NCBI GenBank assembly: GCA_016748015.1
Contig: JAAOMT010000295.1
Coordinates: forward strand, 254,604-318,603
DNA from: Geosiphon pyriformis
Taxonomy: Eukaryota > Glomeromycota > Glomeromycetes > Archaeosporales > Geosiphonaceae
Length of the DNA: 64,000 bases
Reading direction: 5' to 3'
This document shows, one piece after another, positions 1-9,396 of the stretch. A program made the translations under genes and the position numbers. The notes beneath the pieces were generated by a model. The model did not search any database. It worked only from the letters and a program-made list of their open reading frames with translations, and was not told the origin of the DNA. How positions within the stretch are numbered: the stretch's first letter is position 1; every line of letters begins with the position of its first letter.

Positions 1-37
1 CAAGATATTTATTCCAGGTTTTTAAGTATACTATTAT

Positions 38-400
38 GTCATTTAAATAAACAAAAACAAAGTTTTTTTTAACTAATTCAAATATTTTGTTTATTAGGTA
101 TTAAAAGATAAAAAGCATTAGTAAGATCAAAAAACATAACAGTAAATTCATAAGTATTATACTTGATAATAAAAGCAATTTTTTTTGCTTTTTGAATTTA
201 TCTCTACTTGCCAGAATTCAGCAGTTAAGTTAATAATTAAGAAAAAAACAGCATTATTGAATTAATCTAGTATTGCATTAATTTTGGAAAATAAATATAT
301 ATCTTTTTTAATAATAGTATTTAATTGATAGTAGTTAATACAAAAACATAAAATTTTATCTTTCTTGAATACTATTACAACTGAAAAAATTTATTTACTC
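38..400 (-). pseudogene. Reverse transcriptase remnant of the old LTR element
   Basis: The minus-strand translation gives SVVIVFKKDKIL, then CFCINYYQLNTIIKKD, a decayed block matching FPKIDDLLD...FSKIDL, and finally FVYLNDIIVYLKTW. These are consecutive conserved blocks of Ty3/gypsy reverse transcriptase. The catalytic YLDD has become YLND at 38-49, one G-to-A change in the first aspartate codon. In-frame stops are present between blocks. Confidence 0.85.
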
Positions 401-2036
401 TTGGTTTTTTGTATAAATTCAAGATTTTTTATTTGGTTTATTTTTTTTTAATGAATTTATTATTATAGTAGTTGGATTAATAAAACTTTAATAGATAAAA
501 TAAGTTTTTCTAATAATAATAGTATATTATATCATATAAGTTTATTCAAAAATATCACTTTCTTTTAATATTACTGAGCTATTTTTTTTCAATAAATTTT
601 TAATGTACAGTTTTTTTTTTCTAAAGAGAATTTTTTTGGTTTTACTATTAATAATTGTATTTTAAACAATTCATTTTTAAAAAACTTCTGTACTTCTTTT
701 ATCTCTTTTCTTAATATCAAGCTAATAGGTTTCTAATCTTTATAATAAATTAGGCAAAATTTATATTTATTATTAAGAAAATACAATAGTTTATTGTATC
801 AATATTGAGCACAAAAATTATGTCATTAATAACTGTATTTGGCTTTTTTGTTAGGTTTTTAGTAAAAATTTTTCTAAGTATGTTATAATAAGACTAGCAA
901 ATTATTTTGCCATTTACAATAATTTCTTTTTTGTCTGTTTTAATATTATTCAATAGCTTATTATTGCTAATAAAGATAGTATAAACAAGTTTAGCAGTTT
1001 TTTTTTGTTTTTTTATTTTTTATTTTTTTTATCATCTGATTTATTTAATTGTTTTTCTTCTTAATTTTGCTTGAGTACTGAAAAAATTATTTAATAACAA
1101 CATTTAATCATAATAGACTTCTTACCATATTTAATAGTTAGTTTACAAAATTTATAATTAAGTAAAGTTTTTGCTTTTTTTATAGTGTATTTTTTGGTTT
1201 TAGATACTTTTATTTCTGTTTCAATGCTAATACTATTAATGTGAACAAAAACAGCTTTGGTTATGCCAAAACTTTTCTTTTTGTTACTATATATATTAGT
1301 TATTGGTCAAGTAGAAAATTTATTAATTTTTTTGTTAATGGCTTTTAGAAAGTATTTGGCAATAATACTGACAGATTATCTACTGTCTAAAATCAGATTA
1401 ATAAAATAACCAATTACTTAAGCTTTGTAAATCAAAGAAATAATATTACTGTTGTCAGCAAGTTTAGTTTATTAAGAATGCTTATTAGTTTTTGGTGTTT
1501 TTTTCTTTGGAATTAAGAATTTATAAAATTTTTTTCTAAATTGTAGATGGTTTATTAATTAGCCAAAGATAATATAAACTAGAGTTTTCATAAAATCTTT
1601 AACAACAAAATAAATTCCAAATTTTTGTACAATTTCTGGAGGTTTCAACTTTGAAAAATTCTTAAAAACTTTAGTTTTTAATAGTTTATTGTTATTAACA
1701 GTTAATATAGAAGCTTTATTAGAGTTTAAAGTGAAATTAATCTTGGTTTTTTTTTGTTGATTCAGAAAAGTTGATGGTTAATTCATTTATATTATAATTA
1801 TTATTAGTTAGGTTAAAAATGTAAAGAGTTTTTTTCTAGTTGGCTTGTATTTTTATTTTTTAGAAATGTATTTATCAGTTTAAAGACTAATAAACAATGG
1901 CTTTAATTAAAAGATTCTTTTCAAAAAAATTAATATTGACATAATTAAGTTTTTAATTAAGAGTATTATTGTTGTTAAATTTATTATTCTGATTATTATT
2001 GTTTTTAAAAGCTAGAAAAAACAATAGAAAATTGTT

Positions 2037-2078
2037 ACAATTTCTTGAAAAGTGTTTAGTTAATCCACAGTAATAGCA
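2037..2078 (-). other. Retroviral-type CCHC zinc knuckle (gag remnant)
   Basis: The minus-strand translation reads CYYCGLTKHFSRNC, a perfect CX2CX4HX4C knuckle, the nucleic-acid-binding motif of LTR-retrotransposon gag proteins. It is intact although the surrounding frame is broken. Confidence 0.9.
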
Positions 2079-3077
2079 TATAGGTAGACCATAATTTTGC
2101 TGTCTTTGATATACTAATTGCTAAGACTGATTAAAATATGATTTAAATCTGGGTCTTTAAAGTTGCTAGTTATTTTTGATTGCTTGTGTTAAAAACTCTA
2201 ATAACTGGACAAAATTAGTTATAAGTCTATCTATTAATTGTTTATTCGGGTCTTGAATTTGGACAACAAAAGAGATAGTAACTATTTGGGAAGCAAAAGC
2301 CAGAATAAAAACAAAAACAAAAACTAGAAGTATAAATACTAAATACATTTTTTGATTGTTTTCGATTCTTTGTGCAAGTTTAATAGTCCTATTTATTGTG
2401 AAATTATTTTTCAGGACCAAGAAAAATCAAAAAGCATAAGATAAGCCAATTTTCAATTTTTTTGTAAAGAAATAAATTTTTTGCTCTTTTGTTTGATTTT
2501 TTTAGAGTTTACTTATTTAATAAGCTTTTTGATTGTTTTGGTGTATTTAGTTACAACTTTACCAGAATTTTGAGTTTTTTTTTTAATTTCATATACTATT
2601 TGGAAATTAAGATAGAAGTTTTGAATTTGTTTTCAAATTAGATAGTAAAAAAGGTGTTTTTTTCTTCAATATTTATTAATGTCTATTTAATAATTCTTTG
2701 TTGGATATTGGCATTGGTTTTTTATAAAAATTATGTTGCAAAAAAGCCTTGAAGATAGCCACCAATAATTTGGAACTTATAGTTAGTATTATATTGGTTA
2801 ACAGTAACTGTTTTTTTAAAGTTGTTTAACTATTTAATTAAATTTTAGACATTATCTTTAAATAATAATAATGAGGTGTTATTTCTTTATCTTAAAACAG
2901 TTTGTATATCTTGAAAGATGGCCAGAATATTTGTTTGTATGAAATCAACAGCCATTGGCTCAAGAGTAATTGTTTGTATAGAATAATTTAATTTACTTGA
3001 GAAAAAATCAAAAACAGAAGCAGTTTGGTAATTTTTTTTTTCTGTTTCAAAAAAAGTTTTAGATAACTGATAAGCAA

Positions 3078-3277
3078 TATTACTAGAGGTTTTTGGTCTC
3101 TTTTCTTTAATGTTGTTAATGCTTGTTGGTTGTGAATTCATGTTTTTTGAAAGTAATTGAACTTCTAATAACTGAATTTATCTTCAAATTATTTTTTATA
3201 ATTTGAACTGCTGGGCTTATAAGTGGAATAGCCAATTCCATACCAGTTATTTTATGTAGTTACATTGTAGTAAACAT
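3078..3277 (-). repeat. 3' part of the old element's 5' LTR (minus), left of the nested insertion
   Basis: The reverse complement matches the last 200 bp of the plus-strand LTRs at 4061-4260 with many substitutions. It keeps the shared block around TTATAAGCCCAGCAGTTC and the LTR terminus (TAATA instead of TAACA). The remaining part of this LTR is at 8637-9396; the plus-strand array at 3278-8636 sits between the two halves. A short open frame (2887-3141, minus) crosses the LTR-internal junction and is not convincing as a gene. Confidence 0.85.
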
Positions 3278-4260
3278 TGTTACCAGACGAAATTAGAGAT
3301 ATTGTTTAGCATAAAATTACTCTTATAAATCTTATTATTAATTAGCATATATTATCATTTCAAATTATCACTTATTATATTAGCAAAATATCTGAAATTA
3401 TTATTTAATTAATAACCCAATTTGTACATAACACAAATGTAACCTAAGTGCAATGATCAATCATACAATACCCTGAAATATGTAACATTCAAAAGTTTGC
3501 TGAAATTTGTAGAAATTTGCCAAAATAATTGATAGTTCACCAAAATATCTAATAGTTTGCAGAAATAACTTGTAATTCACCAAAATGTATCTTTAGTTCA
3601 GCGAAATTGTAGAAAAGAGCAAAGTTCAAGTTTATAGAATAGTGTTATAACAAGTTGTATAAAAGAAAAGCTTTTCTCTTTGAAAAAATGTATCTTACTT
3701 TAAATTTATTACTTAGAACCATTTCTACACACACAAAAAGAAATAAATATCAAATAAATTGAAAAACCAAATTCTTTAATTATTGCACTTGAAAAATCCT
3801 CAAAATCCAACTAACGTTTTGAAATTGATTAGCTACCAATTTCAGTAAACTGTTAGTGACTCCAGACCTGAATAGAAAACGTTTCTCTTGACAGAATTCT
3901 ATTTCTTTTACATTTCTTTTATTTTTTTTCTTTTATTTTCTTATTATAATCATTAAGGTAGCCTACAGACAAGATTCCTGTAGAAAAGTTGACTTTTACA
4001 GCAAAGTAACTACACATTTTTAGTGAGCTTTCAGACAAGCAATTCCTGGGAAAAAGTTGACATTTACTACAATGTAACTACACAAAGCAACTGGCATGGA
4101 ATTGGCCATTCTACTTATAAGCCCAGCAATTCAAATTATCTTCTATAATTTGAAGATAAATTCAGTTATTGGAGGTTCAAACACTTTCCATAGTCATAAA
4201 TTAATAGCATTACAATAAACATACAAGAACTAAGAAGAGACCAAAAAACCTCTGGTAACA
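3278..4260 (+). repeat. LTR, left copy (983 bp)
   Basis: Begins TGTTACCAGA and ends TCTGGTAACA. It matches 7654-8636 at the same length with only scattered substitutions. The next bases, TTTGGTGCTCTTC, place a TGG-starting primer-binding site two bases into the internal region. Confidence 0.9.
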
Positions 4261-4262
4261 TT

Positions 4263-4276
4263 TGGTGCTCTTCTAC
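4263..4276 (+). promoter_or_regulatory. Putative tRNA primer-binding site of the LTR element
   Basis: The sequence TGGTGCTCTTCTAC lies two bases after the LTR. Primer-binding sites start with TGG, pairing to the tRNA CCA end. The same TTTGGTG placement recurs after the LTRs at 6399 and 36180 and, with one change, at 40498. I cannot name the tRNA. Confidence 0.6.
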
Positions 4277-4799
4277 AAAAATAACACAGCAACAACAACT
4301 TCAAAAGTGGTGACTCAAACAGATTCAAGAACTCTAGAGTATTATCAGTCAATCTATACCCACTACAAGCAGAGATTTAACATCCCAGACAGAATTGAAA
4401 CATTCAAGAAAACACTTTACCAGTACATTGAAAATCACATCAACAATTATCTTTTTGGAGACTACAACATTTCAAAAGTTAGACACAACTTATATAAAAG
4501 CTTAGTACATCACTCTTGTTTAAACACTCCCAAGCTCAACAAAAAGAATGGCATGATGACAAATTGTCTTCAATTACCAATGGATTTAAAATTGGAAACA
4601 AAGTTTTCTTACACAGAACTAAAGCTAAAAAACAATGGAGTGAAAAATTTGAAAATAAATGAGATGAACCATTTTTTATCCATGAAGTTCTAGGCAATGG
4701 ATCATACAAACTAAGACTTGATGACAAAATCTTAGCAAAAGTTGCACATGGAGATCGTTTGAAACACTATAATTCCAAAAACATCCTGAACCATTAATT
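4277..4799 (+). pseudogene. Gag-like start fused to integrase C-terminal (GPY/F) remnant, copy 1
   Basis: An open frame directly after the PBS (no usable ATG at its start) encodes a Thr/Ser-rich stretch (TATTTSKVVTQTDS). From about 4515 another frame reads AQQKEWHDDK, then KIGNKVFLHRTKAKKQW, then after a TGA in place of Trp, PFFIHEVLGNGSYKLRLDD and AKVAHGDRLK. The latter is the integrase C-terminal GPY/F module of Ty3/gypsy pol. Protease, RT, RNase H and the integrase core are absent, so this is an internally deleted element. The second copy is at 6416-6740. Confidence 0.75.
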
Positions 4800-5065
4800 C
4801 CACAAATTGGTACACATTTCCCTTTAATCAATCCTGAAGATATTTCCCGAAATTTAAAACCAATAGTTGTCATTGAATAACCTCCCAACTTGAACACTTA
4901 ACTTAAATTTATTATTATAGTTATTTCCTTATAATTTAGAAACAATCTCACAAAAACAAAGCAAAAATAACATAAAAACCCATACACCAAAAATAATTTT
5001 CTTTTATTTTCAAATTTCTTATAATAACTATTCCTCAAAACATTCAACAATTATCCCAAAAACTA

Positions 5066-5161
5066 ATGTTAGCTTTAAAAACAATACCCAAATTATCTAT
5101 TACTGTTACTGGAAACCACATTAATTATACCCAAACAGAAGTAGTTACAAATTTAGCCCCA
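5066..5161 (+). CDS. Start of the element's 3' accessory ORF, copy 1 (runs into the N gap)
   Basis: The first 31-32 codons match the ORF at 7008-7685 with a handful of substitutions (for example Lys for Glu at residue 9) and the same ATG. The rest is lost in the N run. See the full copy for a description. Confidence 0.5.
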
Positions 5162-5999
5162 NNNNNNNNNNNNNNNNNNNNNNNNNNNNNNNNNNNNNNN
5201 NNNNNNNNNNNNNNNNNNNNNNNNNNNNNNNNNNNNNNNNNNNNNNNNNNNNNNNNNNNNNNNNNNNNNNNNNNNNNNNNNNNNNNNNNNNNNNNNNNNN
5301 NNNNNNNNNNNNNNNNNNNNNNNNNNNNNNNNNNNNNNNNNNNNNNNNNNNNNNNNNNNNNNNNNNNNNNNNNNNNNNNNNNNNNNNNNNNNNNNNNNNN
5401 NNNNNNNNNNNNNNNNNNNNNNNNNNNNNNNNNNNNNNNNNNNNNNNNNNNNNNNNNNNNNNNNNNNNNNNNNNNNNNNNNNNNNNNNNNNNNNNNNNNN
5501 NNNNNNNNNNNNNNNNNNNNNNNNNNNNNNNNNNNNNNNNNNNNNNNNNNNNNNNNNNNNNNNNNNNNNNNNNNNNNNNNNNNNNNNNNNNNNNNNNNNN
5601 NNNNNNNNNNNNNNNNNNNNNNNNNNNNNNNNNNNNNNNNNNNNNNNNNNNNNNNNNNNNNNNNNNNNNNNNNNNNNNNNNNNNNNNNNNNNNNNNNNNN
5701 NNNNNNNNNNNNNNNNNNNNNNNNNNNNNNNNNNNNNNNNNNNNNNNNNNNNNNNNNNNNNNNNNNNNNNNNNNNNNNNNNNNNNNNNNNNNNNNNNNNN
5801 NNNNNNNNNNNNNNNNNNNNNNNNNNNNNNNNNNNNNNNNNNNNNNNNNNNNNNNNNNNNNNNNNNNNNNNNNNNNNNNNNNNNNNNNNNNNNNNNNNNN
5901 NNNNNNNNNNNNNNNNNNNNNNNNNNNNNNNNNNNNNNNNNNNNNNNNNNNNNNNNNNNNNNNNNNNNNNNNNNNNNNNNNNNNNNNNNNNNNNNNNNN
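5162..5999. other. Assembly gap (838 N)
   Basis: The bases on each side match positions 7103 and 8237 of the downstream copy. The missing sequence should therefore be the end of the 3' ORF, the polypurine tract and the first part of the middle LTR. By collinearity about 1133 bp is expected, roughly 295 more than the N count. Any translation through this gap is meaningless. Confidence 0.95.
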
Positions 6000-6399
6000 T
6001 CCAGACCTGAATAGAAAACGTTTCTCTTGACAGAATTCTATTTCTTTTACATTTCTTTTATTTTTTTTCTTTTATTTTCTTATTATAATCATTAAAGTAG
6101 CCTACAGACAAGATTCCTGTAGAAAAGTTGACTTTTACAGCAAAATAACTACACATTTTTAGTGAGCTTTCAGACAAGCAATTCCTGGGAAAAAGTTGAC
6201 ATTTACTACAATGTAACTACACAAAGCAACTGACATGGAATTGGCCATTCTACTTATAAGCCCAGCAGTTCAAATTATCTTCTATAATTTGAAGATAAAT
6301 TTAGTTATTGGAGGTTCAAACACTTTCCATAGTCATAAATTAATAGCATTACAATAAACATACAAGAGCTAAGAAGAGACCAAAAAACCTCTGGTAACA
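6000..6399 (+). repeat. LTR, middle copy (3' 400 bp visible)
   Basis: Matches 8237-8636 and 3861-4260 closely and ends TCTGGTAACA, followed by the same TTTGGTGCTC primer-binding region at 6400. The 5' part is in the gap. Confidence 0.9.
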
Positions 6400-6415
6400 T
6401 TTGGTGCTCTTCTAC

Positions 6416-6740
6416 AGAAATAACACAGCAACAACAACTTCAAAAGTGGTGACTCAAACAGATTCAAGAACTCTAGAGTATTATCAGTCAATCTATACCC
6501 ACTACAAGCAGAGATTTAACATCCCAGACAGAATTGAAAACAAAGTTTTCTTACACAGAACTAAAGCTAAAAAACAATGGAGTGAAAAATTTGAAAATAA
6601 ATGAGATGAACTATTTTTTATCTATGAAGTTCTAGGCAATGGATCATACAAACTAAGACTTGATGACAAAATCTTAGCAAAAGTTGCACATGGAGATCGT
6701 TTGAAACACTATAATTCCAAAAACATCCTGAACCATTAAT
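6416..6740 (+). pseudogene. Gag-like start / integrase C-terminal remnant, copy 2 (197 bp shorter)
   Basis: Identical in layout to copy 1, but 197 bp are missing between two ATTG(G)AAAC-like microhomologies, so the gag-like frame reads straight into NKVFLHRTKAKKQWSEKF. The GPY/F module (FFIYEVLGNGSYKLRLDD) again follows a TGA that replaces a Trp codon. Non-functional as pol. Confidence 0.75.
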
Positions 6741-7007
6741 TCCACAAATTGGTACATATTTCCCTTTAATCAATCCTGAAGATATTTCCCGAAATTTAAA
6801 ACCAATAGTTGTCATTGAATAACCTCCCAACTTGAACACTTAACTTAAATTTATTATTATAGTTATTTCCTTATAATTTAGAAACAATCTCACAAAAACA
6901 AAGCAAAAATAACATAAAAACCCATACACCAAAAATAATTTTCTTTTATTTTCAAATTTCTTATAATAACTATTCCTCAAAACATTCAACAATTATCCCA
7001 AAAACTA

Positions 7008-7685
7008 ATGTTAGCTTTAAAAACAATACCCGAATTATCCATTACTGTTACTGAAAACCACATTAATTATATCCAAACAGAAATAGTTACAAATTTAGCC
7101 CTAAATTCACGAAAATATCACCTATATAAAAAGAACACAAGAAGTTATTCTGGAATTTATCTGCCAGAACTTTTAAAGTTTGCTTTAAGAGAAAACTTAA
7201 TGCTCACTTTTATTAGTATTCCACCAAATGCTACTATTCAACAAAAACTTCAACTGTGTCTTAATGAAGAAAACTACAACTATACTCTAATATATAGATA
7301 TTTCTACATTGAAAAAACACTTTATGAACAAAAATGGGAGCTTACAGCAGCAAATCTCACAAAAGAAGCTATTTGGAAACAACTCCACAACAAATTCAAG
7401 ATAACAGCTGGACCTACAAACAATCATTATAAACTAAGAGCTGCTCTTAGACTTTATGACCTATTCTACACCTGTGAAAACGACCTACAAAACCCAATTT
7501 TACAGCCTTTGAAGATTCAATACATTGGAAAGCTCACAGAACTGAAATTTCAACAATTTTTAGACCAAATTTCTTCAATAATTTTGGATTATTATCTGGA
7601 AATTACAAACAGTACTTGGATTTTGACAGTGCTTAGTCTTGAGAAGGAGGTTATGTTATCAGACAAAATTAGAAATATTGTTTAG
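7008..7685 (+). CDS. Accessory 3' ORF of the LTR element (225 aa, unknown function)
   Basis: An uninterrupted 225-codon frame lies downstream of the integrase remnant. It runs through the polypurine tract and ends 32 bp inside the right LTR. The product is soluble-looking, rich in Leu, Asn, Tyr and Thr, with no signal peptide, transmembrane segment, Cys/His cluster or catalytic motif that I recognise. The same start and first 31 codons are conserved in copy 1. It could be an extra retrotransposon gene or a displaced piece of gag; I cannot assign a function. It is notable because the pol remnants beside it are decayed while this frame is open. Confidence 0.45.
   Translation: MLALKTIPELSITVTENHINYIQTEIVTNLALNSRKYHLYKKNTRSYSGIYLPELLKFALRENLMLTFISIPPNATIQQKLQLCLNEENYNYTLIYRYFYIEKTLYEQKWELTAANLTKEAIWKQLHNKFKITAGPTNNHYKLRAALRLYDLFYTCENDLQNPILQPLKIQYIGKLTELKFQQFLDQISSIILDYYLEITNSTWILTVLSLEKEVMLSDKIRNIV
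7641..7653 (+). promoter_or_regulatory. Polypurine tract before the right LTR
   Basis: The purine run GAGAAGGAGG at 7641-7650 sits three bases before the LTR start TGTTATC. This is the position of the plus-strand primer site in LTR retrotransposons. Confidence 0.75.
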
Positions 7686-8636
7686 CATGAAATTACTCTT
7701 ATAAATCTTATCATTAATTAACATATATTATCATTTCAAATTATCATTTATTATATTAGCAAAATGTCCGAAATTATCATTTAATTAATAACTCAATTTG
7801 TACATAACACAAATGTAACCTAAGTGCGATGATCAATCATACAATACCCTGAAATATGTAACATTCAAAAGTTCGCTGAAATTTGTAGAAATTTGCCAAA
7901 ATAATTGATAGTTCACCAAAATATCTAATAGTTCACAGAAATAACTTGTAATTCACCAAAATGTATCTTTAGTTCAGCGAAATTGTAGAAAAGAGCAAAG
8001 TTCAAGTTTATAGAATAGTGTTATGACAAGTTGTATAAAAGAAAAGCTTTTCTCTTTGAAAAAATGTATCTTACTTTAGATTTATCACTTAGAACCATTT
8101 CTACATACACAAAAAGAAATAAATATCAAATAAATTGAAAAACCAAATTCTTTAATTATTGCACTTGAAAAATCCCCAAAATCCAACTAACGTTTTGAAA
8201 TTGATTAGCTACCAATTTCAGTAAACTGTTAGTGACTCCAGACCTGGATAGAAAACGTTTTTCTTGACAGAATTCTATTTTTTTTACATTTCTTTTATTT
8301 TTTTTCTTTTATTTTCTTATTATAATCATTAAGGTAGCCTACAGACAAGATTCCTGTAGAAGAGTTGACTTTTACAGCAAAGTAACTACACATTTTTAGT
8401 GAGCTTTCAAACAAGCAATTCCTGGGAAAAAGTTGACATTTACTACAATATAACTACACAAAGCAACTGGCATGGAATTGGTCATTCCACTTATAAGCCC
8501 AGCAGTTCAAATTATCTCCTATAATTTGAAGATAAATTCAGTTATTGGAGGTTCAAACACTTTCCATAGTCATGAATTAATAGCATTACAATAAACATAC
8601 AAGAGCTAAGAAGAAACCAAAAAACCTCCAGTAACA
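7654..8636 (+). repeat. LTR, right copy (983 bp)
   Basis: Same length and nearly the same sequence as 3278-4260. Starts TGTTATCAGA and ends CCAGTAACA. Followed by ACAT, the second copy of the target-site duplication. Confidence 0.9.
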
Positions 8637-9396
8637 ACATCAACTTTTTCCCAGGAATTGCTTGTCTGAAAGCTTACTAAAAAATGTGTAGTTATTTTGC
8701 TATGAAAATCAACTCTTTTACAGGAATTTCATCTGTAAGCTACCTTAATGATTATAATAAGAAAAAAAAACAAAATAAAAAAAATGTAAAAAAATAGAAT
8801 TTTGTCAAGAAAAACGTTTTTTATTCAGGCCTAAAGTTACTAACAGATTATTGAAATTGGTAGCTAATCAATTTCAAAATATTAGTTGTGTTAAGAAAAT
8901 TTCAAGTAAAATAATTAAGAATTTGGTTTTCAAATATTTAATTTTTATTTGAAATATGTAAAAAATAATTTGTTTTAATTAAGATATTTAAAGTAAAATA
9001 CTATAGTAAGATATATTTTTTTGAAAAAAAAAGCTCTTCTTTTATACAATTTGTTATAGTACTAGTTTTTGAACTTGCACTTTTCTCTTTGCTCTAATTT
9101 CAGCAAACTAAAGATACATTTTGGTAAACTACAAGTTATTTCTACAAACTATTGATTATTTCGGCCAATTTCTGTTAATTTCGACGAATTTTTGAATATT
9201 AAATGGTTCAGGGTATTATGTAATTTAATTATCTTAATTTCTATGATACAAATCAGATTATTAATTAAATAATAATATTGGATAATTTGATTAAATAATA
9301 AGTAATAATTGAAATGATAATAATATATACTAATTAATAATAAAAATTATGAAGGTAATTTCATGCTAATTAATAGCTAAAATTCTACTGGTAACA
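8637..9396 (-). repeat. 5' part of the old element's LTR (minus), right of the nested insertion
   Basis: The reverse complement starts TGTTACCAGTAG (9396 downward) and follows the LTR family with heavy divergence. It ends in the block GGGAAAAAGTTGATGT next to the insertion point. Joined to 3078-3277 it gives one LTR of about 960 bp, close to the 983 bp of the young LTRs. Confidence 0.85.

Larger units (their letters stand above)
1..3077 (-). mobile_element. Decayed Ty3/gypsy-type LTR retrotransposon internal region (old copy), cut by left edge
   Basis: Read on the minus strand this stretch gives, in order, a gag region, a CCHC zinc knuckle (about 2037-2078, CX2CX4HX4C, reading CYYCGLTKHFSRNC), a retropepsin active-site region (about 1325-1400, LILDSR followed by a stop and then SVSIIAKYFL, where LDSG[ST]S is expected), and reverse transcriptase (about 30-400). 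The RT part shows SVVIVFKKD, a FCINYYQLN block and, at 38-49, YLND in place of the catalytic YxDD. The gag-PR-RT order and the VIVKKKDG/FCIDYRQLN-type blocks are those of Ty3/gypsy elements. Many stops and frameshifts make it non-coding. The element continues beyond position 1, so its RNase H, integrase and 3' LTR are not seen. Its 5' LTR is the split repeat at 3078-3277 and 8637-9396. Confidence 0.85.
3278..8636 (+). mobile_element. Plus-strand LTR element array: LTR-internal-LTR-internal-LTR, nested in an older copy
   Basis: Three LTRs of one family flank two shortened internal regions. The left LTR is 3278-4260 and the right LTR 7654-8636, both 983 bp. The middle LTR ends at 6399 and begins inside the N gap. 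The LTRs start TGTTACCAGA and end TCTGGTAACA, an exact 10-bp inverted terminus in the left copy. A 4-bp ACAT direct repeat (3274-3277 and 8637-8640) flanks the whole array, as expected of one integrated unit. Internal regions lack protease and RT and keep only a gag-like start, the integrase C-terminus and a 3' ORF, so the copies look non-autonomous. A tandem LTR array can arise by recombination between copies, or it could be an assembly artefact around the gap. Confidence 0.85.

Noticed and set aside
2166-2420. 84-codon minus-strand frame with a hydrophobic stretch, resembling a small membrane protein
   Set aside because: It lies within the old LTR element just upstream of the zinc knuckle, with no start context; more likely a chance frame in decayed gag.
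4262-4330. Apparent protein start right after the LTR
   Set aside because: The frame begins at the primer-binding site with TTG and has no ATG; it is the remnant of the element's gag leader.
4676-4897. Minus-strand frame present in both element copies (also 6618-6839)
   Set aside because: It is the complement of the integrase GPY/F remnant, whose plus-strand reading is clearly the real one.
5066-6010. A 314-codon frame through the gap
   Set aside because: Most of it is N; only the first 32 codons are real.
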